Source of the DNA: Abelmoschus esculentus
Lineage: Eukaryota; Streptophyta; Magnoliopsida; Malvales; Malvaceae
Length of the DNA stretch: 64,000 nt
NCBI GenBank assembly: GCA_035048815.1
Contig: JAUCBN010000004.1
Location: 15,590,001 to 15,654,000 of the forward strand
Direction: 5' to 3'
The notes under the pieces were generated by a model. It saw only the letters and a program-made list of their open reading frames with translations, made no database searches and was not told the DNA's origin. Below, one piece after another: positions 9,749 to 20,827 of this stretch (position 1 is its first letter; each line of letters begins with the position of its first letter). The translations under genes were made by a program, and so were the position numbers.

Positions 9749-12700
9749 ATGGAAGAAACGAACTGTTTGTTTAATGAAAAAGATTATAATCATGTTATGC
9801 ATATAGAGTCTAAAAATGAAAATAATATAAGTTTTTTAAGTAAAGGTTTTAATAGTTTAATAGATATAACTTCTATATGTTTTAATAAATTATATAATAA
9901 AGTAGATAATCTAGAACAAAAATTAGAAGATCTAGGTAATATTACTAGTATAGATTTAAATCAAAACTCTAAAAAATTATTAAATGATATTAATAATAAA
10001 TTAGAACAAGTTAATTCTTCTAAACCAGAAGAAGAAGACATTAATCTAGGTCCATTATATTATGGAAATGCTACATCAATATTAACTCTGAATGAAGAAC
10101 AAACTTCATCCAGTAAACAAATTGATAAAGAAAAAACTTTATCAAAAAAGGATGAACAAACATCCAAACAACAAAAATATGATTATAAATCATATAAAGG
10201 ATTAATTGAACATTGGAAAATAAAATTTGCAAGTTCAAATGATGCTTTAGAAAAAGTAGAATATTTAAATCTAGTAGAAAATCTTTATGAAGAACATAAA
10301 GAATTATTTAAAAAATTCAATTATCATTATATGTTAAAATATGATACTACAGACAGTAGTTCTGATGATGAAACAGAAAATAATTCTGAAAAATCTGATA
10401 ATATAAAAACTATATCAAATGAAAGTTCTGATGAAGAAAACACTTCAACAGAAGAAACTATTGATATTCCTGAAAAACAGGAAACTGAAAAATCAATAGG
10501 GAAAAGAAAAATAGAAGCAGATCCTTTTGAGGATGATTATCTAAGAAGCTTTAATAAAAATCTTGAAATAAATCAAGAAACAATTAGAGTTTCAGAAGAT
10601 AATATTAATACTAATGATATTAAAACAGAACAAACTGGTGAAACATCTAATCCTATACCACAAAGTATTGATAATCTTAATAAAAGATCAGTAGCTCAAG
10701 GAGGAGTTTATTTAGATCTTAATAACATAGCCATATCAGACTATGAAAAAACCATAGATGATTGGGCACAGTCAATGACAATTGTTGTAAACAACAACAA
10801 CTGGAATAAAGAAAAAATTTTAAATTATTTTGTTGGAACTTTTCAAGGTGATGTTCTGCAATTCCTTAGACGATGGGAAGAATCAGAATTAGGACAACAA
10901 CAAAAGGGTAGATTAATTAACCAAATTCAAACCCCTAAAGATGTTTTAAAAGGATTAACAAAAATTCTTAAAACAGAATTTTGTGGTTATATTGATAAAC
11001 AAGATCAGGATAGCCATGCGAATTATATTCTATCAAAAATAAAATGATGTGATATTAGAAATTTAGAAGACTACTCAAAAAAGTATCTTCATGAATATCA
11101 AAAATTAAAAAATGAAAATATTGAATTCTGGAAAAACCAATATTTCAGTAAATTACCTCCACCATGGGATGAAATATGTAGTAATAAATACGATTCCTAT
11201 GTAGAAAAACATAGCAATCAATCAGGAGTTCAAAAAGCACTTATTGATTCTATAGGAAATAGAATTAATTTTGCTAGAGCCAGAATAACTAAGTATTGTT
11301 TGCAAAGCAAAGCAAACAAACAAGTTAAAAATAAATTAAATAATAGTTATTGCAGTAAAATTCTCAATAACGAACTAGAATTCGGCTGTAAAACCCCTTA
11401 CAGAAGAAAAATAAAGAAAAATAAAAAATATAAATTTATTAAATGGAAACCTTGGAAAAATAAAAATTATCCAAAAAGAGAAAAGAGAAAGTTTATTAGA
11501 AGAAAAACCTCTAATAAAACAAATAGAAAATATAATTGTAAATGTTTCATTTGTGATGAAGAAGGTCACATTGCAACAAATTGCCCTAACAAAGGAAAAA
11601 ATGCAAAGAAAATAATAAAAACCCTTGAAGAACAAGATTGGGAAATTTGTTTTGAACAGGAAATAAATCCTGAAGAAATTCTTTATGAACTAATTTCTGA
11701 AACAGAATCAGAAAATAGTAGCGATGAAGAAGAATACATCTTTATGATGAATGATTCTTCTTCTTCTTCAAATAACCAATTAGAAGAAATACCTATAGAA
11801 GAACAACAAGTAATAAAACTTGGAAATATCATTGGAGAAGAAAAAGATTTATCCAATGAATTAATAGAAGCAATTAATAAAAATCATATTTCTAAAGAAG
11901 AAATATACAAAATATCAAAATTTAAAATATTTACGCAACGACACATAGAAAAAATAGGTGGAAATACAGTTGCAAGAGATACAAAAGGAGGATTAACAGA
12001 AATACCTCTTTTTACAAAAGAAAAAATAAAACGAATTAGGAAAAAATATCCTCAAATTCGTTATATACATTTAGGAATTATTATGATAACAATCAGGGCA
12101 TTGTTCAGAAGAGGACATGATATCCCTATTTTAGCTGTATTATTAGATAAAAGATTTGAAAATCCTATAAAATCACTTATAGGAGGAATCCAATCTAATT
12201 TACATATGGGAGTAGTAGGTTTCAAAGTAAAACCAAATTACTTTGTCTCTATTACTGATCCATTAATTACAGAATGTCTTTGTCTCAGAATTCAAACAAA
12301 GAATTCTGATATTAAAGATATAGCAGAGGATTTAGCAATAAGCTGGACCTCAATTAATGAATATACTAATACCGCAGAAGTAGAAATTAAAGAATTAGAT
12401 AATAAAATTATCGAGTTGTTTGAACCAAATAAGTTCACCAACGAAATACAACCTAGATTGGTAAGTCTAAATGATTTAACCTTACCAATAGATTGGGTAT
12501 TAGAAAACTCTTCTAAGCAACATATACCAGTTAACACAATAGAATATGTAGCTTCAGGAGATAAATTATATTTTAAGAATTCAGCTTTGATAAGTAATCA
12601 AAAGCTTGTTTTACCCTCTTCAAGTCAAATAAATGACGAAATAGATGATGAAAGTAGAGAAGAAATTCTACAATCACAACCAATAGGAATGAAAACCATT

Positions 12701-14681
12701 CAAATTCCTATTTTTCCAACAGATCCAAGTAGAAATTCTATAAGCAGTAGAAGTTCTATAAATTCAAAAAGATTCGAAAATATAAATACCTCGATTCTTT
12801 TACAACAAATTAAATTAGGAAAAGAAGTAATAACCTTCTCAAAACATCAGTCTAGAAAATACTATACTTATATTGAAATTACATTTCAATTTAAAGAATA
12901 TAATAAATATTCTTTACATGCTTTGTTAGATACCGGAGCTACAACAAGTAGCTGTAGAAAAAATGCACTTCCTATAGAAAAATGGGAAGAAATGAAACAT
13001 CCTATTAGAGCAATAGGAATTGATGGTAATGAAACCATTATTAAATATAAAGCAAAAAACATACCTGTTTATATAAACAATGTTAGGTTTGTTATTTCAA
13101 AAATTTTATGTTTCCCTGAAATGCATGGAGATATATTGTTAGGAAATAATTTTATTTATCAGTATTTACCTTTTTCAATAGATACTGATAAAGTAATCCT
13201 AAATGCAGAAAAAACTGCAGTAGAAATTAAACTTTTGAATAATCACAAATTTATTTGTGATAAAAATTTTAAAGCAATAAAAAAAGAGAGTATTAATCAG
13301 ATTGAAACAAATCACTGGTTATATAAAATACTAGAAAATAATTTTAGTGAAGAACCACTTAAATTATGGAATAATTATCCTAGATTTTGTAGTATTAAGT
13401 TAGAAGACCCAAATAAGATTATTAGGGTTAAACCAATGATCTATACCAAAATGGATATAGACGAATTTGAAATTCAAATAAAAGAATTATTAGAAAAAGG
13501 GTTAATTGAACCAACTAATAGCCCTCATTCTAGTCCTGCTTTCATGGTAAGAAACCATTCTGAAATAAAAAGAGGAAAAGCTAGGATGGTTATTAATTAT
13601 AAAAGACTAAACCAAAATATAGTCTTTGACGGTTATTTCATTCCAAGAAAGGATGTTTTAATTAATCAAGCTAAACAAGCTCAATATTTTAGTAAATTTG
13701 ATTGTAAATCAGGATTTTGGCAAATAATGCTAACTGATGAATCAAAACCACTAACAGCTTTTAGTGTCCCAAACGGACATTATCAGTGGAATGTTATGCC
13801 ATTTGGTTTGTGTAATGCACCACAAATATTCCAGAGATGGATGGATAACATTTTTAATAAATACAAAAAATTTTGTATTGTTTATATTGATGATATTCTA
13901 GTGTTCTCTGAAAACTTAGAACTACATAGAAAACATCTTAATATAATTTCTCAAGAATTTATCAAAAATGGTATAATTCTTAGCCCTAAGAAAATAGAGC
14001 TAGAGAAAAAAGAAATTGAATTTCTAGGATTAAAACTATCTTCAGAAGGAATAAAATTACAAGATCATATCCTTGTAAAAATCCTAGAATTTCCTGAAAA
14101 ACTAGAAGATAAAAAACATCTTCAACAATTTTTAGGAATAATGAATTATGGAAGAATTTTTCTACCTAATATATCTAAGAAAATAGGTATATTATATGAA
14201 AAATTAAATATACACAATTCATTATACCACCTAATTCTTCTAGGAATGGTTTCAATTGATTTATTAGTTAAAAAGTGTTTAACCGCCTGATTATCAGTTT
14301 TTATGATAAATTTTTCTGGCGCTAAGTAAATAAAGAATTTTTTTATTCCTTTTTTAATAGCTAACAATTCTTTTTCAAAAATAACATAATTAATTTCGTT
14401 TTGTTTAAACTTACCAGAATCATATCCACAAATTAGTTCTTTACCATCTGTAGTTATAGCTTTTAAAATACATCCCCAATGGTAATCGGATGCATCGGTT
14501 TCTAGAATAAGTTTATCACCTTGTTTAGGTAGATATACTTTAGGAATGTTTTTAATTTCTAGTTTTATTCTAGAAATTAATTTTGAATCATCTTCTGTCC
14601 AATTATATTAATTTTGAAGTTTATTATATTAAAAGTTGTAATAATGTTTTGGCTGATTTTCTTAGCAGGCCAGATGGATAA
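9749..14681 (+). pseudogene. Viral ORF1 polyprotein, copy 2 (RNase H inverted)
   Basis: Carries the same domains as copy 1 (zinc knuckle near 11543-11584, movement domain near 12038-12271, DTG at 12929, YIDD at 13883-13894). The same TGA occurs at 11045-11047, so that lesion predates the copies' separation or was shared by conversion. A second, private lesion follows: 14209-14606 is the reverse complement of copy 1 RNase H sequence. The frame therefore runs into unrelated codons after the RT and stops at 14288-14290. The RNase H catalytic core is on the minus strand here. The tail of the gene resumes on the plus strand at about 14607 and ends at 14681. This copy cannot encode RNase H. Confidence 0.9.
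14209..14606 (-). other. ~400-bp inversion within viral RNase H
   Basis: Reading the minus strand gives the copy 1 RNase H codons (TDASDYHW, then FEKELLAIKKGIKKF and the following part). The left breakpoint coincides with a 9-bp inverted microhomology: aaaattaaa near 7179-7187 in copy 1 and tttaatttt near 7600-7608. About 15-20 bp of the ancestral sequence next to the other breakpoint (near 7188-7203 in copy 1) is missing. One codon also differs from copy 1 (14474 region, catcccca against catacccaa). Confidence 0.9.
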
Positions 14682-16197
14682 GGGTAAAAAACCCTTAATA
14701 CCAGAACAAGTGGGCGAATGGACCACCATAAACAAGTCCAAAAAGGGCAGCACATCTGCTAACCAAGCAACTAGACCAATAATAAGGCCTAACCAAAGAT
14801 CTGTTATAAAACCTAACCAAGGTTTTATCCAAATGCCACCAATGATATATTATCCTAACCAAGGATATTATATTTACAATCCAAGGCCCAATATAAGGCC
14901 CAATAATCAAAAGCCAGAAAAGCCAATACAACCAGTATGGCTAACACCTGATAAGTCTCAATGGGCTCAAGATCCAAACTGGATGACGCCTAGGAGTTAT
15001 TCTCAAGTAATCTCAGAAGCTCAAAACTTTCTAAACCAGAAAGATCAGAAAGAAGAGATAAAGGATTTTTATAATCCTGGATTACCCTTAGAAATTTATT
15101 CAATGATTAATGATATATGGAAAAGTCATGTCACTAATCAAAGAACAAATTTTAGAAGGGCTTTATCAAAATTGTCAGAAAATTTAGTTGAAAAAACAAC
15201 TAGTTCTGATGATCTATTGATAAATTCAATAGTTAATAGAGACTGGGAAGATCTTGAACTATGTCTCTGTAATTTTGAAGAGATAAAAAATCTCTTAGAA
15301 ATTTACTCGTATTTTTCCAAAAAAGGAGGGGTACATCCTATTTTAGAAAAGGTATACAGATTATGTCTACTAAATAAAGCTAGACATATTCTACCCTCAG
15401 AATTATTTTATAAAATTAACAATAACATCTGTAATCAACAGATGATTTTCCAAGAAAAATTCTCTGAATACTTTGATCAAGTATTTAACTATGAAATTAG
15501 TCTAATGTATGACTCTATATTTCCAGTCATAAAATTTAGACTAAATCATGAACCGTTTGATGTAAAAACCATTGAATGGGGATTTGTCAGAGATATTATT
15601 GTACAAAACTTTTCCTTTGATTTATTAAAAGATTTTCCATCTTTTATAAAATCTCTTTTTTATAAACAAATAGCAGGATTTGATCACTTCTGCTATTATC
15701 ATTTTGAAATTTCTAGCCTAATAGGAATCTATGAAAAAGAAAGATTTTTTCAACCTTATCAAATATGGAAAGTCAGTAAACTCATTGACGGACCAGTTGT
15801 TAGACCTGTTCAAGCAAATCAGGAAGAAATAAAAAAATCTATAGATGATTGTCTAAACAAATGGACAAATTATCAAGTTCTTTCTGCAATAAATTTGAAA
15901 ATGGAGGCCATGGAGATACTTCAACATGAAGATATTTATTCATGCTGGACTGATGGAAGAAGAATTTTTATCAGCCAAGAATATGGCCCATGTGCAAGTT
16001 CTGGTTACTCAAAACAACCAGAAGCCATACAGCTATTAAAAAGGATAGTAGATATGGATTTGGATTTTCCAGCAGAAATAATTGAAAATATTAATGATAC
16101 ATGGGAAAATTGGAATTCTTCATCACCGGGATCTGCACATTCAATGAACCTGGATGAAATAGAGACATTCAATCTGACAAATATCCAAGAAGGATAA
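14674..16197 (+). CDS. Viral ORF2, copy 2 (uninterrupted, function unknown)
   Basis: An open frame of 507 codons from the ATG in ATGGATAA (14674-14681) to TAA 16195. It is the only full-length viral ORF in the window. Residues 1-30 are basic; about 30-105 are Pro/Asn/Gln-rich with repeated R/K-P-N-Q and Y-P-N-Q-G-Y units. The remainder is mixed alpha-helical in character with many aromatic residues and a Cys/Trp-containing segment near residue 425. I see no signal peptide, membrane segment or zinc motif. By position it could be the caulimovirid inclusion-body/translation transactivator; no diagnostic motif confirms this. The start/stop overlap with ORF1 suggests reinitiation from a polycistronic RNA. 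Expression from an integrated copy is uncertain. Confidence 0.75.
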   Translation: MDKGKKPLIPEQVGEWTTINKSKKGSTSANQATRPIIRPNQRSVIKPNQGFIQMPPMIYYPNQGYYIYNPRPNIRPNNQKPEKPIQPVWLTPDKSQWAQDPNWMTPRSYSQVISEAQNFLNQKDQKEEIKDFYNPGLPLEIYSMINDIWKSHVTNQRTNFRRALSKLSENLVEKTTSSDDLLINSIVNRDWEDLELCLCNFEEIKNLLEIYSYFSKKGGVHPILEKVYRLCLLNKARHILPSELFYKINNNICNQQMIFQEKFSEYFDQVFNYEISLMYDSIFPVIKFRLNHEPFDVKTIEWGFVRDIIVQNFSFDLLKDFPSFIKSLFYKQIAGFDHFCYYHFEISSLIGIYEKERFFQPYQIWKVSKLIDGPVVRPVQANQEEIKKSIDDCLNKWTNYQVLSAINLKMEAMEILQHEDIYSCWTDGRRIFISQEYGPCASSGYSKQPEAIQLLKRIVDMDLDFPAEIIENINDTWENWNSSSPGSAHSMNLDEIETFNLTNIQEG

Positions 16198-16749
16198 GCC
16201 AAATGAAGTAAAAAGTAGTGGCAGACAACAAATCGTGCTCCTACAGTAAAGATTCTCAAGCAATTGGCAAAAAGCCAAATGAAGTAAAAAGTAGTGGCAG
16301 ACAACAAATCGTGCCTCTACAGTAAAGATTCTCTACTGTACATAATGCTGTAGACAGAAAAAAGACAAAGCCAATCCGGCTATTTAAGGAGAAAGAAGAA
16401 CCATTTCTCCTCAGACTGGAATTCACCATTCTCTCATATTTTACTAAACCCTTTCCTTTCCTCTCATATTATCCGTTGTCTTCCGATCATCATCCTCTCT
16501 CCGATCACAATTATCTCTCCTTTGTAAATTGGTATCAGAGCTACAGCACTTCTGATCCCCTGTATAACATCTTTGTAAGTATTTTGTTATTCAAATACAA
16601 GTTTATTTCAGAAGTTTTATCTTTAAAACTCATATTCCTGTTATTTCGCTTCATTATTGCCGTGTCTCTGGTATAGACGTTAGGCCTTTTTTGTGAAGCT
16701 TGTTGTACAACAGATAACAGATGGTTTTAAGTACCTTAAGATAAAAACT
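16198..16749 (+). promoter_or_regulatory. Viral intergenic region, copy 3
   Basis: The direct repeats (16198 and 16274), TATTTAAGG at 16381-16389 and primer site at 16530-16541 are retained. It differs from the other copies by loss of 7 bp near 16347 (cataatgctgtagac against cataatgcggctactgtagac) and a few substitutions (16417, 16476, 16636). It leads only into a truncated ORF1. Confidence 0.8.
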
Positions 16750-17160
16750 ATGGAAGAAACGAACTGTTTGTTTAATGAAAAAGATTATAATCATGTTATG
16801 CATATAGAGTCTAAAAATGAAAATAATATAAGTTTTTTAAGTAAAGGTTTTAATAGTTTAATAGATATAACTTCTATATGTTTTAATAAATTATATAATA
16901 AAGTAGATAATCTAGAACAAAAATTAGAAGATCTAGGTAATATTACTAGTATAGATTTAAATCAAAACTCTAAAAAATTATTAAATGATATTAATAATAA
17001 ATTAGAACAAGTTAATTCTTCTAAACCAGAAGAAGAAGACATTAATCTAGGTCCATTATATTATGGAAATGCTACATCAATATTAACTCTGAATGAAGAA
17101 CAAACTTCATCCAGTAAACAAATTGATAAAGAAAAAACTTTATCAAAAAAGGATGAACAA
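16750..17160 (+). pseudogene. Viral ORF1, 5' fragment (array right end)
   Basis: The first ~137 codons of ORF1 match copies 1 and 2 up to K-K-D-E-Q. At 17160/17161 the viral sequence stops abruptly and the frame continues for about 24 junk codons to a stop at 17233. Only the acidic N-terminal part is present, so no functional domain is encoded. The junction defines the right border of the array. Confidence 0.9.
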
Positions 17161-17560
17161 ATTAAAATTAGTAAAATTAGACTCATATTTTACTCGACTC
17201 GAATAAAAAAAATTCAAATTAAGTTAAAGTTGTAAAATTAGACTCGTCAACTCAAATAACTCAAAAAATTTTTACTCGACTTACTCAAATGCTTACCCCT
17301 AATATGGATGACAATTAAAATACATGACATAAAAGACATGAAATAAAAACCTTAGACCCACTAAAGTCCTAACCTAAAAGACCCAAATTATGGAAGATAT
17401 AAATTTATGATCTAATTATAATTAAGTTAAACTAGCATTAACCCGAAATTAATTAAATCCTAAAAACTATAAGAATCCTAACAATTCATGAGATTATTTT
17501 GAATCAAAATAATTAATTCAATTCTCATTATTAGTTCAAATATTTTTTTGCATGATTATC
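17161..17560. repeat. AT-rich degenerate repeat at the array's right border
   Basis: 17161-17310 repeats short phrases such as aaaattagactc and actcgact(c)gaa. Read on the minus strand it starts near 17305 as TAGGGGTAAGCATTTGAGTA. That resembles the repeat at the window start and many plant dispersed repeats that begin TAGGGGTG. 17311-17560 is AT-rich and holds nothing I recognise. Confidence 0.45.
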
Positions 17561-18395
17561 ACTTGATGATTTCAGTCGAATGATGATAGACAATTGGTGC
17601 CCTGAGGATTCTATGAGAGAGACTATCAATCATTTCATTACATGTTGCAGATACTTGGAACATATTTGTCTTTAAATATATCGAGGAAAAGAAAAAATTC
17701 TTATGGCTCGTATTATGGGGATTCAAAAGGCTCTTGAGTCTCGTTCATCACGTTTTCTATGTCTACTTGAATCAGAACTTTTAATTAATTTAGAAAACGC
17801 CTTCTTGTTGAGGAGGAATTTATGTGGAAGCAAAAATCTCACGCTGAATGGATATCCCATGGTGATCTAATATCCGTTACTTCCATAGGTGAGCTGCAAA
17901 CCGCAAACATCGTAATGAGATTTCTTCCCTAAAACTATCTAATGAAGAGTGATGTAATGACGAAGAACAACTTAAAGAACATGCACTGGCTTATTTCTCA
18001 TCCTTATTTGCACAAAATTTTTCATCGGTTAATACTTTTTTAATTTTTGATGTATTTTCGATCATTAGTGATGACATGAAGAAATATCTTGATTTTGTAT
18101 CATCTGATAAAGAAATTTTTGATGCTCTAATGGACATGTCTACTCCTAAATCTCTAGGTTGGGATGGTTTACATGCAGAATTCTTTCAAAAGCAATGTAT
18201 TGTTCTGGGAGCATCTATTTGTAACATAATCAATGGGATTTTTATAGGTGAATCCATTGTGAGGGCACCAGCAAAAACCATTCTATACTCATCCCTAAAT
18301 CTGAATCACCAAGCACCTTCATTGATTTTTGCTCCATCAACCTTTGTACAATACTTTATCAATGTTAGCTATCGTACATTTAGGAAGCTTTTGAG
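17561..18395 (+). pseudogene. L1-type LINE fragment (endonuclease-RT linker and RT start)
   Basis: Frame-shifted remnants of a plant L1 polyprotein. About 17700-17900 reads A-R-I-M-G-I-Q-K-A-L-E-S, then L-L-E-E-E-F-M-W-K-Q-K-S and W-I-S-H-G-D. This is the usual linker before the non-LTR RT. An open stretch at 18076-18399 reads A-L-M-D-M-S-T-P-K-S-L-G-W-D-G-L-H-A-E-F-F-Q-K-Q and N-G-I-F-I-G-E-S, the first RT motif block. After a frameshift near 18270 the next block degenerates. The catalytic FADD region is absent. The fragment ends at about 18400, where the Copia-A LTR begins. Confidence 0.8.
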
Positions 18396-18424
18396 ATAAA
18401 GTAGTTACCATGATTTTAGGAAGC

Positions 18425-18612
18425 TGTTGAGATAGAGTCTTACTTTATCTTAACTGTATCTTATCAGATTTTTTAGATTTTAAATTTGTTTTTCTTATCT
18501 TAGAGGTTATCTAGTTAAGTTTGAAACTCTCTTATAAAAGTCTATATAATAGACTTTTTTCCTTTGAATAAATCATTAATTCACAGAGTTTCAATTAACA
18601 CTCTGTTTCTCA
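18425..18612 (+). repeat. Copia-A 5' LTR
   Basis: Starts TGTTGAGATAGAG and ends about ...GTTTCTCA (18612; two bases' uncertainty), only ~188 bp. A TATA-like tctatataatag lies at 18541-18552. No 3' LTR is available for comparison, so the left edge rests on the TG dinucleotide and the change from LINE sequence. Confidence 0.65.
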
Positions 18613-18614
18613 CA

Positions 18615-18622
18615 TGGTATCA
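18615..18622 (+). other. Copia-A primer-binding site
   Basis: TGGTATCA immediately downstream of the 5' LTR matches the first eight bases complementary to tRNA-Met. The usual GAGC that would follow is degraded. Confidence 0.65.
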
Positions 18623-18688
18623 ATTTAGGAGTCGATCCTTTAATATTTTTTCCTTTCCTCTCTCGGTTTTTCTTTGTTGTTTTTTTCC

Positions 18689-18950
18689 ATGGCCTTTCCT
18701 GTAGCTACTTCCTCTGAAATTAGCTCCCATATTACCCCTCGATCATCTGAATTTCAGATTTCAGATGCATCTTCTTCTCCAATTACATCCTATAAACTAA
18801 ATGAGAACAATTATCTACCATGGTCCCAATCGGTGAAACTTTATATCACAGGAAGAAGGAAAGCTTCTTATCTCACAGACTCAATGTCCATTCCAGATGA
18901 GTCTGATCCAGCCTACTCTAATTGGCTTAGTGAAAACACCACAATCATGT
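18689..18950 (+). pseudogene. Copia-A gag, N-terminal part
   Basis: Starts at ATG 18689 (CCATGG context) and reads through Y-K-L-N-E-N-N-Y-L-P-W-S-Q-S-V-K-L-Y-I-T-G, the standard N-terminal motif of plant copia Gag. It continues to S-D-P-A-Y-S-N-W-L-S-E-N-T-T-I-M. Gypsy-1 inserted at this point. The first copy of the target duplication, CATGT, is 18946-18950. Confidence 0.85.
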
Positions 18951-20361
18951 TGTTGCGTGTAAAAAGAGTACGCAAATTGTGCAATTGAACACGTCGCAAG
19001 TAATAAAATGATAAGTATCGAGTATCGTCTCCACAGGGATTGATCTACTTAATATGCAACCTTGTCTCTTCTCGCTCTGCAAAAGAGATAAAAAATAAAA
19101 AAACAGATGAGTTTAATTGTTCTGAATTAACTAAACAACTTAAATAATTAAGAAAACTAAAGAATGGGAATAAAATCAGATTGAGAGAATGGGTAGAATC
19201 CAGTTGTGTTTTATTGTGGATTCGATTGACTTGTTTCTGTTTAATGCAACTACACGACGCTGCCTCGGCAGTACTGCAGTTTGCTGCCTCGACAGTGAAG
19301 AGTTTCGTCCACCGCGGTAATCCCTTGCTCTTGGGTGGACTTTACTAAGGTTCGACAAAGTGTCCTCTGATGACTCCGCTTATCCCTAAGTCGAAATACT
19401 GTTGATGACTAGTCCTTGATGATACCTCCCGGCGTGAATTAATTATAACCATCAACCAATCTCACATTTCTTTTAGCCGTTGAAACTCTAACCTATTCCT
19501 AGGTCGAGTTAGTATTTTTCGACTAGAAAAATACCGTACTTATTCCTTTCGTGAATCTAACTCTTCCGAGTCTAGATAAATAAATGTCTCACAAACTTCT
19601 CTCCCGAGCTTGAATGTAAGAACAAAGAATGGCAAAGAATAAGCAAACCTTAATATTTTATTGCATGAAACAAGAAACAAAGTACAATGTTCTCTCACAA
19701 ATACTCGACAACCTTCTCCTAAACCCTAAGAGAATTTAGAACATAATGAAGAAGAAAGAAAACTTTAAGATCTAGGGTGAACTCTCTTCTCCGTTGTGTG
19801 CCGGCTATGGTTTATATAGGATTGGCCTAGGGCAAACCTTTCTAAAGTAGGAATACAACTTGGAGTAAAACACAAGTTAAGTACATAAATAAAAGATATT
19901 TATTTTATTTCCTAGTTTGTTCTTATGAGGAGTCTTTTCTCGAGTGGCCTTTGACCTTGACTTTCTATGTGTTTTCCAGCTCCGATTCTTATGCTGCTTG
20001 TCTTAACACGTCCACCTTATTTTTCTCTTCGGATCGCCTATCATATCGACATTTGTTTTCTAGTCACTGCCGCAGCCTTCAAGTGCTGCCGAGGCGGGTG
20101 CTTATCTACAATTCAGCTTTTGTTTCCAGTATCCATCATGCTATCTGGCATTAGCTGTGTGGTAGTTTCCTGTCTAAGAGAGAAAACCATTAACAACACC
20201 TGTTTTGTGCCAAATAATTGATAAATTCATGAATTAAGTATTGGGATGCTGAAATATGGAAAGTAAGCGGAATTATCCATTATTGCCATTAAATCTATCT
20301 TTATTATTAGTCATCGAGTGGAAAAATGATATAAAAGATGAGGACTTTTAGGCACTCATCA
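18951..20361 (-). repeat. Gypsy-1 LTR-a
   Basis: 1411 bp, plus strand TGTTGCGTG...CACTCATCA (sense 5'-TGATGAGTGCC...CAACA-3'). A TATA box in sense, CCTATATAAA, lies at 19811-19820. The conserved block around aagtaataaaatgataagta follows from the TGTTG end. The small open frames on either strand here are repeated in all three LTRs and are not genes. Confidence 0.9.
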
Positions 20362-20401
20362 CACACCCAAACCCGAACTATTGCTTGTCCTCAAGCAATG
20401 C
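20362..20401 (-). other. Gypsy-1 terminal polypurine module (internal 1)
   Basis: Next to LTR-a, the sense strand reads a purine-rich gttcgggtttgggtgtg directly before TGATGAG, preceded by TTGAGGACAAGCAATAG. This is the place of the plus-strand primer. The matching module for internal 2 is 25752-25790. Confidence 0.7.
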
Positions 20402-20677
20402 AAAAGATAAATTTAAGTAATGAATTTTAAAGTAATATACCGTCCTGCATACCGCGGCAAAATTCCTTTCTTGACTCGGCCTCTTCTTGGTTCTAGGAAT
20501 TCCTCAGAACTGGACTATGAGTCTTAGTGGATGTGTGCGTAGCTGTGTTAAAAATGATTTTCTAAGTTCTAATCCTTTTTTTAGCTCAAGACTTCCGACT
20601 AAGATTTTTCTTTAATTCTTTTTCTTTTCTTTTCCCAACAGTGGTATATAAATCTATATTGCTATAAATTTATATTG

Positions 20678-20827
20678 CTTGAGCCAGTTTTGGGCACCTC
20701 AAGTGTTAACTACTCTTACTAGAGCCAGTTTCGGGCACCTCTAGTAAGTGGAAAAAAGACTAAGTCGTAGAGCCAGTGATAGGCACCTCTATGGACTAAA
20801 CTAGAGCCGGTGATAGGCACCTCTAGT
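20678..20827 (-). other. Stem-loop series HP1-HP4, Gypsy-1 internal 1
   Basis: Four hairpins with different stems and 14-nt loops. HP1 20678-20703: CTTGAG/CTCAAG. HP2 20715-20748: CTTACTAGAG/CTCTAGTAAG, 10 perfect pairs. HP3 20763-20797: AGTCGTAGAG/CTCTATGGACT with a G-U pair and a bulge or mismatch at the outer junction. HP4 20800-20827: ACTAGAG/CTCTAGT. The sense-strand loops are GTGCCCAAAACTGG, GTGCCCGAAACTGG, GTGCCTATCACTGG and GTGCCTATCACCGG. The fixed loop length and covarying stems suggest a structured RNA. Function unknown. Confidence 0.8.

Larger units (their letters stand above)
1771..17160 (+). mobile_element. Endogenous pararetrovirus, head-to-tail tandem array
   Basis: About 15.4 kb of integrated caulimovirid DNA, all on the plus strand, about 2.2 genome lengths. 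The order is ORF2 3' fragment, intergenic region, full ORF1-ORF2 (copy 1), intergenic region, full ORF1-ORF2 (copy 2), intergenic region, ORF1 5' fragment. The tRNA-Met primer sites fall at 2508, 9529 and 16530, giving units of 7021 and 7001 bp. There are no LTRs, no integrase and no target duplication that I can see, as expected for caulimovirids, which integrate passively by end-joining or recombination. Copies 1 and 2 differ at only a few bases I could find (for example 4226/11247 and 8125/15146) plus one inversion, so they share a recent origin. The left border lies in ORF2 coding sequence and the right border in ORF1 coding sequence, so the array is circularly permuted, as from a circular or concatemeric donor. 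Confidence 0.93.

Noticed and set aside
14146..14367. Minus-strand open frame in viral copy 2
   Set aside because: It is the inverted RNase H segment, not a new gene.
19951..20221. Cys/Ser-rich small frames repeated in the Gypsy-1 LTRs
   Set aside because: They occur in all three LTRs with differing ends and have no homology I recognise; LTR sequence.
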